In this document: piece by piece, positions 34,217 through 45,324 of the stretch
How the letters are laid out: each line of letters starts with the position of its first letter
How positions within the stretch are numbered: position 1 is the stretch's first letter
From: Oidiodendron maius Zn
Lineage: Eukaryota > Ascomycota > Leotiomycetes > Myxotrichaceae
Reading direction: 5' to 3'
Length of the DNA stretch: 64,000 nucleotides
NCBI GenBank assembly: GCA_000827325.1
Contig: KN832870.1
Coordinates: 5,828,001 to 5,892,000, forward strand
Program-made: the position numbers and the translations under genes
Notes under the pieces: generated by a model
The model's input: the letters and a program-made list of their open reading frames with translations, nothing else
What the model was told of the DNA's origin: nothing
Database searches by the model: none

Positions 34217-37009
34217 ATGCGCCTGCTTAATACAACTATATCAAAGCTTAAGGAATTCGAAGGCAACAAAATCCCGTTATACGCAATCCTTTCCTATACG
34301 TGGGGAGACAACGAGGCTACGTTTCAGGATATCGAAGGTGCTGATGCAGAAAAGAAGGAAGACAAGAAGGGATATGAAAAGATTAGAATGGCCTGCTCTA
34401 TAGCTGCAGCGGACGGATTCCATTATATTTGGATCGACACTTGCTGTATTAATAAGACAAGCAGCGCAGAGCTCTCTGAAGCGATCAACTCAATGTATCG
34501 TTGGTATCAAGAAGCCGGAGTGTGCTATATATATCTTGCAGATATATCATTAAGCGTTGCTGATAGAGAATTCGAAAGGAGTAGATGGTTTACCAGAGGA
34601 TGGACTCTTCAGGAACTTATCGCTCCGTCAACGGTAATATTTCTGGACCAAGAATGGCAACAAATCGGCACTAAGTCAGGATGGCAGTCGAAGATATTAG
34701 AGATCACCGGTATACCTGCCACTATCCTCCTGGAAGGTAACCTCGAATGTGCTAGTACTGCACAAAAAATGTCATGGGCTTCGAAGAGGGAGACAACGAG
34801 GGTAGAAGATTGTGCCTATTGTTTAATGGGTATATTTGGTATCAACATGCCTATGCTCTATGGAGAAGGAGAAAATGCATTCCTTAGGCTCCAGGAAGAA
34901 ATTATGAAGGTCTCAGATGACTATAGCATCTTCATATAGGAGTCAATTGATTGTCGTGGTGGCCTTCTAGCAACTTCACCAGCTGCGTTTGTTAAATCTG
35001 GCAAGATTGTCCCATTAAATTACTCGAACATCTCAAGTGGAGGCATAACTGTAAACAAGCAAGGAATTCATTTGAAACTTCACTTCATGGATATGGATAG
35101 ACCGTCTTTTCAGGGCGTTGCGCTTGTCATTCTTCCTTGTATAGTGGAGGGGAAAAAGGTTGCAATCTATATGAGAGCCATATCACAGAAGGAGGAATAT
35201 TTCGTGAGGTCTAAGAGTAATAGACTCGAACTACTTAATTTAAAAGACTTCAGTCAGTCAAAATATCAGGGGAAAAGCATATGTGTCCGACAAGAGCGTC
35301 TAACACGTAAGAATCAGTTACCACTACCAAAGGCTGTATGGCATGGGAACGAAGCGGTAGTAAAGCTGCTCCTTGAAAATGGTGCTAATCTCGAGTCTAA
35401 AGACTCTGAGTATGACCGGACGGCACTATCGTGGGCTGCAGTGAACGGACATGAGGCGGTAGTAAAGCTACTGCTTGAGAAAGGTGCTGATCTCGAGTCT
35501 AAAGACTCTGAGTATGGCCGGACGCCACTATCGTTAGCTGCAATAAACGGACATGAGGCAGTAGTAAAGCTGCTGCTTGAGAGAGGTGCTGACCTCGAGT
35601 CTAAAGGTCAGAGTGGCGGGATACCACTATTGTGGGCTGTAGTAAACGGACATAGGGCGGTTGTAAAGCTGCTACTTGAAAATGGTGCTAATCTCGAGTC
35701 TAAAGACTCTAAGTGTAGCCGGACGCCACTATCGTGGGCTGCAGTGAACGGACATGAGGCAGTAGTAAAGCTACTGCTTGAGAAAGGTGCTGATCTCGAG
35801 TCTAAAGACTCTGAGTATGGCCGGACGGCACTATCGTTAGCTTCAATAAACGGATATGAGGCAGTAGTAAAGCTACTGCTTGAGAAAGGTGCTGATCTCG
35901 AGTCTAAAGACTCTGATTATGACCGAACGGCACTATCGTTAGCTGCAATAAACGGACATGAGGCAGTAGTAAAGCTGCTCCTTGAGAAAGGTGCTGATCT
36001 CGAGTCTAAAGACTCTGAGTATGGCCGGACGCCACTATCGTTAGCTGCAATAAACGGACATGAGGCAGTAGTAAAGCTGCTGCTTAAGAAAGGTGCTAAT
36101 CTCGAGTCTCAAGGTCGGAGTGGCGAGACGCCACTATTGTGGGCTGCAGTGAAGGGACATGAGGTGTTAGTAAAGCTGCTGCTTGAGAAAGGTGCTGATC
36201 TCGAGTCCAGAGGTCAAAATAGTCGTACGCCACTATTGTGGGCTGTAGTGAACGGACATGAGGCAGTAGTAAAGCTGCTGCTTGAGAAAGGTGCTGATCT
36301 CGAGTCTAAAGACTCTAGGTATGGCCGGACACCGCTATCGTGGGCTGCAGTGAACGGACATGAGGTGTTAGTAAAGCTGCTGCTTGAGAAAGGTGCTGAT
36401 CTTAACACTAAAGACTATGAGAATGACCGGACGCCACTATCGTTAGCTGTAGTGAACGGACATAAGGCAGTAGTGAAACTGCTGCTTGAGAAAGGTGCTG
36501 ATCTCGAGTCTAGAAATCCGAGTGACGAGACGCCACTATCGTTAGCTGCAGAGAACGGACATGAGGCGGTACTGAAGCTGCTACTTGAGAAAGGTGCTGA
36601 TCTCGAGTCTAAACGTCGGACTTGGCAGACGCCACTATTGTTGGCTATAGAGAACGGACATGAGGCGGTAGTAAAGCTGCTGCTTGAGAAAGGTGCTGAT
36701 ATCGAGTCTAAAGGTCAGAGTTGGCGGACACCACTATCGTTAGCTGCAGTGAACGGATATAGGGCGGCAGTGAAGCTACTGCTTAAGAAAGGTGCTGATC
36801 TCGAGTCCAAAGACTCTAGATATGGCCGGACACCACTATCATGGGCTGCAGAGAACGGGCATGAGGCGGTAGTGAAGCTGCTGCTTGAGAAAGGTGCTGA
36901 TATCGAGTCTAAAGGTCGGAGTGGCGGGACACCACTATCGTTGGCTGCAGAGAAGGGGCACGACATGATAGTGATACTGCTGCTTGAGAAAGGCGCTAAG
37001 AGATCCTAA
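34217..37009 (+). pseudogene. HET-domain / ankyrin-repeat protein gene, interrupted once
   Basis: N-terminal HET domain (~1-240) with its three signatures: YAILSYTWGDNEATF, YIWIDTCCINKTSSAELSEA and WFTRGWTLQELIAP. Then comes LLATSPAAF and a ~90-residue linker region, followed by 17 ankyrin units of 33 or 34 residues (from ~35330) with consensus NGHEAVVKLLLEKGADLESK. HET proteins trigger cell death in fungal self/non-self recognition, and ankyrin arrays act as sensors. The HET half and the ankyrin half lie in one reading frame but are separated by a single stop between them, so as read the gene yields a HET-only protein or is dead. The repeats are nearly identical at DNA level, implying recent expansion or gene conversion. 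It sits inside inverted-repeat unit A. Confidence 0.85.
35336..36990 (+). repeat. Ankyrin-coding tandem array, 99/102-bp unit, about 17 copies
   Basis: Each unit encodes PLSLAAxNGHEAVVKLLLEKGADLESK plus a variable tail. Two tail types occur: KDSEYGRT-like (34 aa, 102 bp) and KGQSGGT-like (33 aa, 99 bp). The invariant core differs by only a few bases between units. Variation concentrates in the tails and at the W/L and A/V/I positions of the first helix, where ankyrin ligands bind. Confidence 0.92.
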
Positions 37010-37104
37010 TAAATTGGCCTAACCATAATTCCTTCGCAATATTAAATCTTTAGATGCATAAATAATACTTTTGATAGAGAGGGCCTTGGGGTGGCTGAAT
37101 TTTA

Positions 37105-37197
37105 TATAACTGGGGACACGGCCACAGGAGTACTGCTACAGACACTCGAGGGCCACACTGGCTTGGTCAACTCAGTGGCCTTCTCACCTGATGGTAA
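37105..37197 (+). pseudogene. WD40-repeat fragment of an NLR-type gene
   Basis: Plus-strand translation reads GVLLQTLEGHTGLVNSVAFS followed by PDG, the first blade of a WD40 repeat as found at the C-terminus of fungal NACHT-WD40 (HET-E-like) proteins. Only one repeat is left and no start or NACHT domain is seen nearby, so it is a relic 100 bp downstream of the HET-ankyrin gene. Confidence 0.7.
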
Positions 37198-37765
37198 GTT
37201 ACTGTATGCCTGGAAGAATTAGCTCTGTTGGAATTGCTTGAGCATCTTCTGACGTGCATCACGTGCTCTGGGGGGAATGATAATCAGGACAAAAAGTAAC
37301 TTACTCTTCTATTCAAACATAAGTTGCCGTATCAGATATGAGTGTGGCTATAGAATGAGGTTAGCAAAAGCAGCAAGTTAAGCTGAGGCCAAAATTGTAG
37401 ACTCTTGCGACCACGGTTTCTCACCTATATAATCTAATGCACTATAAGACATACAACATTTGTATTTTCATTATACAGAATTTAGATAGCTATTATAGAT
37501 TTTGCTAAAGTTTAGAGTTGTAGAAACATTATTAGGTTGTAGAAAGTTTATAATTTAGGTAAGATTGCAGTCCGAAACAAGCTACTATTTTATCGCAAAT
37601 TAGCTAGTGTATTATTTTTTATACAGAAAAAACCATGGATAGTATAGGGTATATTAGGTATATTGTACGAAAGTTACAAAATATAAATACCTATTTTCGT
37701 TGAGATTCTTGTATTTCTATTAAGGTAACCGGCTGCACTACGGGATTTTCGCTTCGCAGGGATGG

Positions 37766-38632
37766 AGGTTAGTCTATTACTCGGCTTCATAATGGGATAG
37801 AAGTGCTAATAAGGATATGATACCGAAGTATCTTAGTATTTCGTTATTCAAAAGCTTGATAGTCTGGCACTCAGCTGCTGTCAACAATGGTTGTGGTGTC
37901 TGTAGGGACTCTCTTCGCTGATTTACAGGGCATGATTACTATTTCCTCCTGACGAAGATTGTCCCCCTACTTGCCGAACCGACCCGAACCAGCTCTTCAT
38001 ATTTCAACGATATACGATTTGATAAGTTTTGTTTTTAGTAATTGGGAATCTAAGAGCTAGCTCATATAGTTTATCCTAAGTAAAAGTGTGTCTTTGCCAA
38101 GACAATATGGCCCGAGGCTTCTGTGAGGCCACCAAAGGCCGGCAGGAAACGCCTCTCTAATGACTCCAGTCTTTGGTCTTTGATCAGCACTAATTCCGGC
38201 GACTGGAAGTTTGAAGTCTTTCACACGAAGGATGATATAAGTTTTGTTAACGATCACCTAGTGATGATTGGAGAAGGGCTGGCGTAAACTTCTTTCAGCC
38301 TTGAGTTAGGCGTACTACGTGGCGTTTTTTTTGTGGCTTTCAAATCGCGCAAACATCGGACTCAGCTCCTTCTTCATAAAACCTTCGACTCGAGAGTACA
38401 GCCAGACTTGCCTGTCTCATTCAGTTTTGCATCTGAGGGAATAAGCCGGAAAGAGGGAACAGCTTGAAGCCTGGTGGGTCACAAGCTGCCTGATTTCCTT
38501 CCTCTAGGGCAGATCGACGAGCAATTCATCGCGACGAGGCTGTCCGGTCAACTCTGTCACATAAAACAAATCCATTATCTCGCGCTCAGCTGGAGTTTGT
38601 CCTTATTCATTTGATATTTTTCGCGATTTGTA
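37766..38632. other. Intergenic, no gene seen
   Basis: About 870 bp right of unit A. A minus-strand frame at 38057-38257 has no support. The last part is presumably the promoter of the membrane-protein gene. Confidence 0.5.
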
Positions 38633-39714
38633 ATGGAGGCCTGCCCGCTTGACTCACGACGCGGTGTGACGGAAGTCTTCATCAAGCGCCTCGCAGTTAT
38701 GTTTGCAACCTTGTGCCTCCACGGCCATCTCAATTCTCTTCGAGGAATGAAAGGGTCCAGTCAACTGCCACTGTCGATTTTGCTCTTTTTCATAAATCCA
38801 GTTTATCCGCTGTGTGTCATCATTTTTGACATTGGTTGGGCCATTCTTAAGGCACGGAAGGATGCTCGTTCCGAATACACGGCGATAGGGTTAGCAGGCG
38901 GCGCCGGACCGGCCGAATTTTATGTTGCGGCAGCAATAGGGATGCACGCGACCTATGATGAGCGTCAGTATGATAGTAGTTATGAGAAGACGAGCATGTC
39001 TATACTTCGACTTGCATACTCGGCAACAAGCATGGACAAGGTTAAGCAGGGGCCTAGAATCAAGAGCATAGGACGCATCGTTGTGCTAGCTGCTATTGGA
39101 GTACAATGTTCGGCCACTGTTATTCTTGGAATTCGTAGAGAGCAGCATGGTGCAGCCTCTCCTTCAGATCGTTGGAATTACCTGTATGCGATCAGCGGGT
39201 TGGCTCTTCTGGCCCAAACCGTGGTTGCTCAGCTGCTTTCGCGAGCCTACACAATCACAGACACGTTCAAAGTTCATAGTGTCTCAGAATATGGGTCAGA
39301 ATATGGGCCTTCGGTAGTTGTAGAGGTTCTGCACTATTTGGGCTCTTGGTGGGGAATTTATTTCTTCAGTGGCGATGAAACTATTCCTTGAGTTCTTTTC
39401 TAGTAGCAGTCCTTGCATCGGTCCCGCTTCTCTGGCCATGGCGCACCTTTTTTGAAGAAGGTCATCCACTACTCTCTTGGCATGACGTTTGGCGTGAGCC
39501 AGTGCGCTCTATCGAGACCTTTCTAGGGGTTTTCTTTCTAGGGCTTGCGTATCCATTAGTAGGTACAGTCGGATCAGTCTTGGTTTTCGCCGGGTATAAA
39601 TATAACCCGTACTCGGATGGTTTTGCATACTTGCCAGGGGCTCAGATCCCGACCAACGTATCTTGTCCATTCCTTTGGCAGGATCCTTTGGCCAATACGT
39701 TATGGGCATTTTGA
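38633..39714 (+). CDS. Multi-pass membrane protein, unknown family, junction near 39380 unresolved
   Basis: The first part, 38633-39391 (252 aa from an ATG), has hydrophobic helices around LPLSILLFFINPVYPLCVII, IVVLAAIGVQCSATVILGI and YAISGLALLAQTVVAQLL. It ends HYLGSWWGIYFFSGDETIP. A second open stretch, 39388-39714, in another frame continues as a membrane protein (FLVAVLASVPLLWPWRTFF, LGVFFLGLAYPLVGTVGSVLVF) and ends with CPFLWQDPLANTLWAF. Either a very short intron (GTGGCG...TCTAG, 35 nt, would join YFF to AVLAS) or a frameshift separates them. I do not recognise the family. Five or six helices and no signal peptide are predicted. If the frame is truly broken it is a recent pseudogene. 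Confidence 0.6.
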
Positions 39715-40787
39715 TTATCATGTAAACAAGTACACAGGTTCTTGTTCTCCAGATAAACGCTTCAGCGGCTCGCACTGCATTCATGATATGGACTCGGTGT
39801 AGCTCCACATTTTGGACTGGAACTTAAGTTCTTATTCTCTTTTGTTTCTCGGCTTTTATCCTCCGTTGGGAGCTGGTATTTTGAGCAGTCATGAGGAGAT
39901 CCAACCTACTGGTCGTTAAGGTTACACTCGAACTTGAGTAACTAATTTATGTTTCTCATACACAAAATCATGAAGTATACCTGAACTAGTTTCAAAAACC
40001 AACAACGGTTTAATTGCCTATTTTGCCCATGCAAATAAATTTGAGCAATTATTTGAGCCCACTTCGAGTGTAAGAATATAGTTTCGAAATCCAGAATTAA
40101 CCTTTCGAGCAAGTGAACACCTGTATTTTAGGTTGCAACTCCTTCCCATTCTCCTCGACGAAATCGCGGAAATTATTGAGCCCGAGATTGTCGTAAATGC
40201 ACGCCACTTGCTAGAATACAGAACGCCGGGGCGGTTTCTGACTGCCTACTCAGAAGGGGAATTCCTTTAGGAATTCAATGTGAGCCATGGGGATAAACAT
40301 GTAAATGATCCTAACTTCCAGATGTTTGGGAGGATCCCTTAACCGACCCTGGCTGTGTGATATTACTTCCGCGCTTGCTGGATAGCAACAAGCATCAGCC
40401 AAATTCGCACGATTGAGATATTCCCTCAGATTAGAAATATCAAAAACTCGGCACACCTTTATATACTAAGATTACTATCCCCCATCATATTCATAGAAGT
40501 GGTGGCGGCCGAGGTTCGATTACTAATCCCACAACAGCCGACCCCAACTACCACGGCTAGAGTGAACTGCCCAGCGCTTTCCACAGATTTCAATAATCTG
40601 ACACAGTCATATAGTGCTATACCGAAGGGAGCGTTGTAATTTCCCATTCATATACAGTGCTCTACTAGAATACGGCAGGATGTAAGTCTACAAGCTCCCA
40701 GGCTTCCCAACTTGATTGACCTCGCGCAGTACTGATTAAGAGGTATTCTAGCTCCACAGCTTTGAAATTCATTGATTCCATCTCAAG
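39715..40787. other. Intergenic, no gene seen
   Basis: About 1.07 kb. Minus-strand frames at 40250-40456 and 40459-40647 have no motif. The last ~100 bp precede the SDR start. Confidence 0.5.
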
Positions 40788-41576
40788 ATGTCTTACAATC
40801 CTCAAAAGAAACCAGTTATCGCCGTGGTGGGTGCCGGACCAGGTATTGGAGAGGCAGTTGCCCGCCGCTTCACAGCTGAAGGTTTCGTCGTTGGGCTGCT
40901 GGCACGGACAGAAGACAAACTCCAGACCATGGCCAATGGAATCGATGCCGACTATGGCAAAGGCTCTTCCAGGTACTACATCACAGATCTGCGTGTTGAG
41001 AACGATGTGCTGTCTAGCTTCAAGAAAATCCGCGAGGAACTGGGCCAGGTCGACGTTCTGGTGTACAATGCCGGCGCCCGCCGCGTCAACGGCCGGTCAG
41101 TCCTAGACACCACAACCGAGGAGTTCGAAGGCTTCACGAAGATAAATCTATTCGGAGCTTTCTGGTCGACCAAGTGTGTGCTGCCAGACATGTTGGCCGC
41201 TGGACGTGGAACTATCATCTATACCGGCGCAACTGGCTCACTCCGCGGGGTTGCAGGCCTCAGTAGCTTCTCGCCCGGGAAGTTCGGATTACGGTCGCTC
41301 TCCCAGGTTGTCACTCGAGAATATCAAAACAAAGGCATTCACGTCGCCCATCTGATTATCGACGGTCCGGTAGATGGAAAGCTGATTGGTGGTGTGCGGC
41401 GTCGGCAATGGCAGCGTGAGGGCGCAACGGACATTCTGAACGATATCGAGGCTCATATTATGCAGCCGGCTGATCTGGCAAAGATATACTGGTATTTGCA
41501 TACGCAACCCCGCAGCACGTGGACGCACGAATTGGACGTGCGGTCCCAGAAGGAGTCAATGTTTTCGAAGCTCTGA
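40788..41576 (+). CDS. Peroxisomal short-chain dehydrogenase/reductase
   Basis: Single exon, 262 aa from the ATG at 40788. VIAVVGAGPGIGEAVARRF (10-28) is the cofactor loop and VLVYNAGARR the NAG motif. The block GATGSLRGVAGLSSFSPGKF carries the catalytic Ser and Lys, but the usual Tyr of YxxxK is Phe. A sub-group of SDRs with F-x-x-x-K followed by LRSLSQ is known to me from sequence, and its mechanism is unclear. HVAHLIIDGPV is also typical of that sub-group. The protein ends in Ser-Lys-Leu, a PTS1 peroxisomal signal. Its neighbours, the GST-kappa and acyl-CoA ligase genes, also end in PTS1 signals, so the three probably act together in the peroxisome matrix. Confidence 0.92.
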   Translation: MSYNPQKKPVIAVVGAGPGIGEAVARRFTAEGFVVGLLARTEDKLQTMANGIDADYGKGSSRYYITDLRVENDVLSSFKKIREELGQVDVLVYNAGARRVNGRSVLDTTTEEFEGFTKINLFGAFWSTKCVLPDMLAAGRGTIIYTGATGSLRGVAGLSSFSPGKFGLRSLSQVVTREYQNKGIHVAHLIIDGPVDGKLIGGVRRRQWQREGATDILNDIEAHIMQPADLAKIYWYLHTQPRSTWTHELDVRSQKESMFSKL

Positions 41577-42056
41577 GGACAGAGTGTACCAGAAAATATT
41601 GTATCTATTACCTTTAATGGGGGTGGATTTTGCTCTTACTATAAGATTTCAAAAATAAAGATGTGCCTACTGTCTGGAAACGCCAAATATGATGTAATGC
41701 GATTATAAATAGCTGCCCTGAAGAGCCTGGTCTTACATTGCCATGACATGTCTATTGCTCCAGGCTATAAGCTTTTGTACATGTCGCGGTCAGTGACTCC
41801 ATTAATGGCCAGCAATATGTATTTTGGAACAATAATAGTACACTTTCTTGAACAGTACTGGCCGCGTGATCATTACTTTGCCTTATAGTCCCGTCTTCTC
41901 AGCATCAAGAAACTTGGACTATCGTGCTCAAAATATATATCACTGAATGAATTCCCACCTCCGTCCATATTGTAAAGTGATACAAATACAAAATAATAGA
42001 TCCGATTTTGACTTCTCAGTTCAATGTAAATTATACATTGGAAACTAAAGTCCTGC

Positions 42057-42844
42057 TCAAAGCTTCGACTTCACACCATGTGGAGGAATTATGCTAGTGG
42101 GAGTATACGGCACGCCCAGGTGATAAAATACTTGATCCCAACGATCATTCCCGAAATATTCCTTCTTCTCACCGTCTCCGTTTACGGCAACAATCCAAGG
42201 AGCACCGAAAGCTTTGGTGCTCGTCGTCAAGTCAATCACTCTCTTTTTGTTCTCGGGCGTGAGTGCCTTCTGCATAATCCCTTTTATTTCCTCGACTGGG
42301 AAAATGCCATCAAGAGCTTCAATGACCCCTTCCGGTGTAGACACGTTAATACCCTTGCTCCAATATCCTCTGACTAGAGCCTCAAATGTTGCCTCGAACT
42401 TCTCTGATGGATAGTTGTCCTTGATCCATGTGGCGACGCGAACAGGCTAGAGAGATGGTCAGGTCAGCTCGTCAGATAGCGATCGCATATCAGGTTACCC
42501 ACAAACAAAGATGAGATTGGAAAAATCTTCGGTGGTACGATTTTCAGTCCAAGTATCTCTCCTGTTACCTTCGAATCTTGGGATGCAAAGGCTTCCTTCC
42601 ACGTTGGAGTGGGGCTATAAGGGTTGCCTACGCTATCACGGGCGCCTCCCAAAAAGAATGGGAGTATTTCGACAGAGACACCATGCGCAATCAGGAGATT
42701 ACGAAAGCGGAGCGTGTTGGTGAAGCCGTACCAAGAGTATGGGGAAACTTAAAGAGAGTCAGTGCACAGTGTGACCGGACGAGCGAGAAGATACGTACCG
42801 CAATCAATATAGATGGTGAGAATCCCACCATTTGGTCGACCCAT
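42057..42844 (-). CDS. Kappa-class glutathione transferase / DsbA-like isomerase, peroxisomal
   Basis: Three exons: 42844-42799, 42747-42503, 42446-42057; 226 aa. The join DC-VSPYSWYGFTNTLRF rebuilds the DsbA/GST-kappa active site, with Ser as the likely glutathione-contacting residue. FFLGGARDSVGNPYSP, LKIVPPKIFPISSLF and a C-terminal TKAFGAPWIVAV (cis-Pro loop) complete the fold. Members conjugate or isomerise with glutathione; bacterial relatives are 2-hydroxychromene-2-carboxylate isomerases of aromatic breakdown. The C-terminus is SKL, a PTS1 signal, matching the known peroxisomal location of animal GST kappa. Exon 2 uses an AAG acceptor and its donor is GTGGGT. It is convergent with the SDR and divergent from the acyl-CoA ligase, whose start lies 556 bp away. 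Confidence 0.9.
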
Positions 42845-43400
42845 CGCTTTAGAGATTGCCGGAGCAGGATTGAATTTAATTCCTACACGCAAGAAATACG
42901 TGATGCGGGTTAAATAGAGATGCCACGATCAATTGGAGTGTAATCACGGGGCCGAGGCAAAGGCCGTTGTTGGTGGCCTAGTGGGTATGCGCACGGTAAA
43001 CCTTATGGGACCATACACTGCCAGCAACTATCTGTGGAGAGGACTGGTAGAAAGCCAGTACTAATATGGTAGTTTTAAGGTCTCGCTTTCGCATTTGAAC
43101 ATTTGTCCGCTTGTGGCCGGTTCGCCGAGGCTGGGTCTCGAATAGTAATCAGATAGCTTCCCCACAACTGCTTACAGTAAGAGCGAAGCCGATTCGATAG
43201 ATCTGACTAATGGCGGCGCTCAACCACCTAATTGTATATATGTCGCTATATGCCATTGTATAGTTCCCAAAGATAGTAATCCTGATGACCTTTATTTCTC
43301 CCATTTCTATGGCTTCTTCGGCACAACAGACTGCATCCTCATAGCAGATTAATTTGCTTTGTTTTCATGTACAGTCTAAGGGAGTCTACTATCTTACAAA
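42845..43400. promoter_or_regulatory. Divergent intergenic region between GST-kappa and acyl-CoA ligase genes
   Basis: The 556 bp between two opposing start codons must hold both promoters. No coding signal. A shared regulator is possible by layout only. Confidence 0.5.
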
Positions 43401-45242
43401 ATGCCTACAGAATCATCTCAACCTCCTATCTCGATTCCTCCTCTTGACCTTTGGTCCTTTCTCTTCGAGCAACCGGATCGAGAATTCCCAGAAGATCATG
43501 GTTTGTCCACACTAGCCTGATATATACACTAGGCTGTTAGAAAAGTTGTGTCGCCGTACTATTACTAACTGTCTCTACAGAGATCTTCGTGGATATTGCT
43601 GCCCGGAAGCGGTACACATTTCGGGAAATTCGTGACACATCCGTGAAAATTGGACATGCTTTCCAACATAACTGGGGATGGCGAAAAGGTGATGTAATGG
43701 CTCTGTTCACCCAAAACTGCACCGACGTTGCGGCTGTCATATTTGGAACACTTTGGGCTGGTGGTGTTGTGTGCCCTTTAAACAACCTTAGCACGGTCGG
43801 GGAGCTCACGTCGTACTTGAAGTCGTCAGGGGCTAAGGCATTGACTACACATATATCCTCTCTTGATGCAGCTCAAGCAGCCGCTCGAGCAGCTGGACTG
43901 CCTCTCAATCGGATAATTCTTATTGGAGATCCTGACCCGAAAGGCAAGACGACGCATTTTTCCTCATTGCGTGGCCCGGCAAAGAGTGCGAAGAAAGCCT
44001 CAATCAACCCAAATGAAGATTTGGCATTTTTGGTATATTCCTCTGGAACAACGGGTCAACCAAAGGGTGTCATGCTATCACATCAGAACATGGTCGCGAA
44101 TGCCTTGCAAAATGCCACCATGGATGAAGGCCATACAAGTTGGAAAAGCGACCGAAATATGGGCTTCTTACCATTATATCACATCTACGGTTAGTCCAAG
44201 ATCATTTATCTGCCGGTTGGCTCCCTGCATCTCTTGCGGCCCGAACTAAGGACTACGCTCTAGGTCTTGCGGCCTTGCTTATCCTGCCTGTCTATCGGGG
44301 GGTTACCGTATATATCATGCAGCGATTTGATCTAGAGCAATTTTGTCAAAGCATTGAGCGAAACAAGATCACGGTCACTTTTATCGTGCCTCCGGTGGCA
44401 CTTCTACTTGCCAAACACCCTCTAGTTTCTAAATATAACCTGAGTTCTTTACGCATGATGCATTCGTCGGCTGCACCGCTAACAAAGGATCTGGTGGATA
44501 TGCTCTATAGAAGACTGAAAGTGCCAATAAAGCAAGGGTATGGGCTATCCGAGGCATCTCCCGGTGTAGTTGCTCAGGTACGTCCAATCATAGAGGCATA
44601 GAGATTCCTATACTCATAGATAATCAGACCTGGCGTGACTGGAATAATCCCATTGGGTCAGTGGGCAAACTTCTTCCCTCCATGACTATAAAATTCATGT
44701 CTGGCGACGTTGAAGTACCCGTGGGCGAGCAAGGTGAGCTCTGGATTAAGGGACCTAATATCTGCAAAGGATACTACAAGAACGAAAAAGCAACCGCCGA
44801 GTCGATCAATGCAGAGGGGTGGTACCGTACGGGTGATGTTGGATACATCGACCAAAACAAGAATATTTTCATCACAGATCGCATGAAGGAGCTTATTAAA
44901 TACAACGGATTCCAAGTATGGCCAGCGCAGCTTGAGGGACTGTTGCTGGGACATCCAGCAGTGGATGACGTGGCAGTCATTGGAGTGTATAGCAAGGAGA
45001 GAGCAACAGAACTCCCGAGGGCATATGTAGTGCTAGCAAAGGACTATATGGCGAGCAAGGGGCTCGAAAAGGACATCGCCGACTGGCTCAGCACAAAGGT
45101 GTCGCCATATAAACGGCTGCGCGGTGGGATACGATTTGTTGATGCGATACCAAAGAGCGCAGCCGGCAAAGTATTGAGAAGAATTCTGGTAGAAGAAGCC
45201 AAGAAGGAGCAAGATGGAGAATTTCCAGTAGCCAAATTGTAA
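43401..45242 (+). CDS. 4-coumarate:CoA ligase-like acyl-CoA synthetase, peroxisomal
   Basis: Four exons: 43401-43500, 43581-44189, 44264-44577, 44628-45242; 545 aa. Adenylate-forming enzyme that activates a carboxylic acid with ATP and loads it onto CoA. The P-loop is LVYSSGTTGQPKGVMLSHQN (core motif SGTTGQPKG); then LPLYHIYG, QGYGLSEASP, GELWIKGPNICKGYY, GWYRTGDVGYID, FITDRMKELIKYNGFQVWP and the catalytic Lys in PKSAAGKVLRR. The C-terminus is Ala-Lys-Leu, an accepted PTS1 form. The size and the RMKELIKYNGFQV motif match fungal 4CL-like ligases used in fatty-acid, phenylacetate or secondary-metabolite side-chain activation. It lies beside two other PTS1 enzymes; a peroxisomal pathway is inferred. 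Exact acid unknown. Confidence 0.95.
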
Positions 45243-45324
45243 ACATTGACCTCCATAGGCTTACCTAGATTAGTGGCTTTTAAATACAAGACCTATTTTA
45301 TTCTTCGTATTAACTGATATCACT

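Larger units (their letters stand above)
33101..37765. mobile_element. Inverted-repeat-bounded unit A with HET-ankyrin gene and WD40 fragment
   Basis: The left end at 33101-33136 contains GCGAAGCGAAAATCCCGTAG. The right end at 37730-37765 carries the same motif inverted; 31 of 36 positions match. Inside are a solo LTR (33643-33888), a HET-ankyrin gene (34217-37009), a single WD40-repeat fragment (37105-37197), and a right subterminal stretch (37335-37470) that resembles the right subterminal stretch of the smaller unit B (45325-46840). The same ends on two units of different size, plus shared inner sequence, suggest a family of DNA elements that can carry host genes. No transposase was found in either, and no convincing target duplication could be fixed. 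The element class is unknown to me. Confidence 0.55.

Noticed and set aside
36214-36966. Minus-strand Ser-rich open frames
   Set aside because: They are the complement of the ankyrin repeats and repeat with the same period.
35336-36990. CRISPR-like regular repeat pattern
   Set aside because: The units are 99/102 bp, contiguous and in frame; this is a protein repeat, and the genome is eukaryotic.
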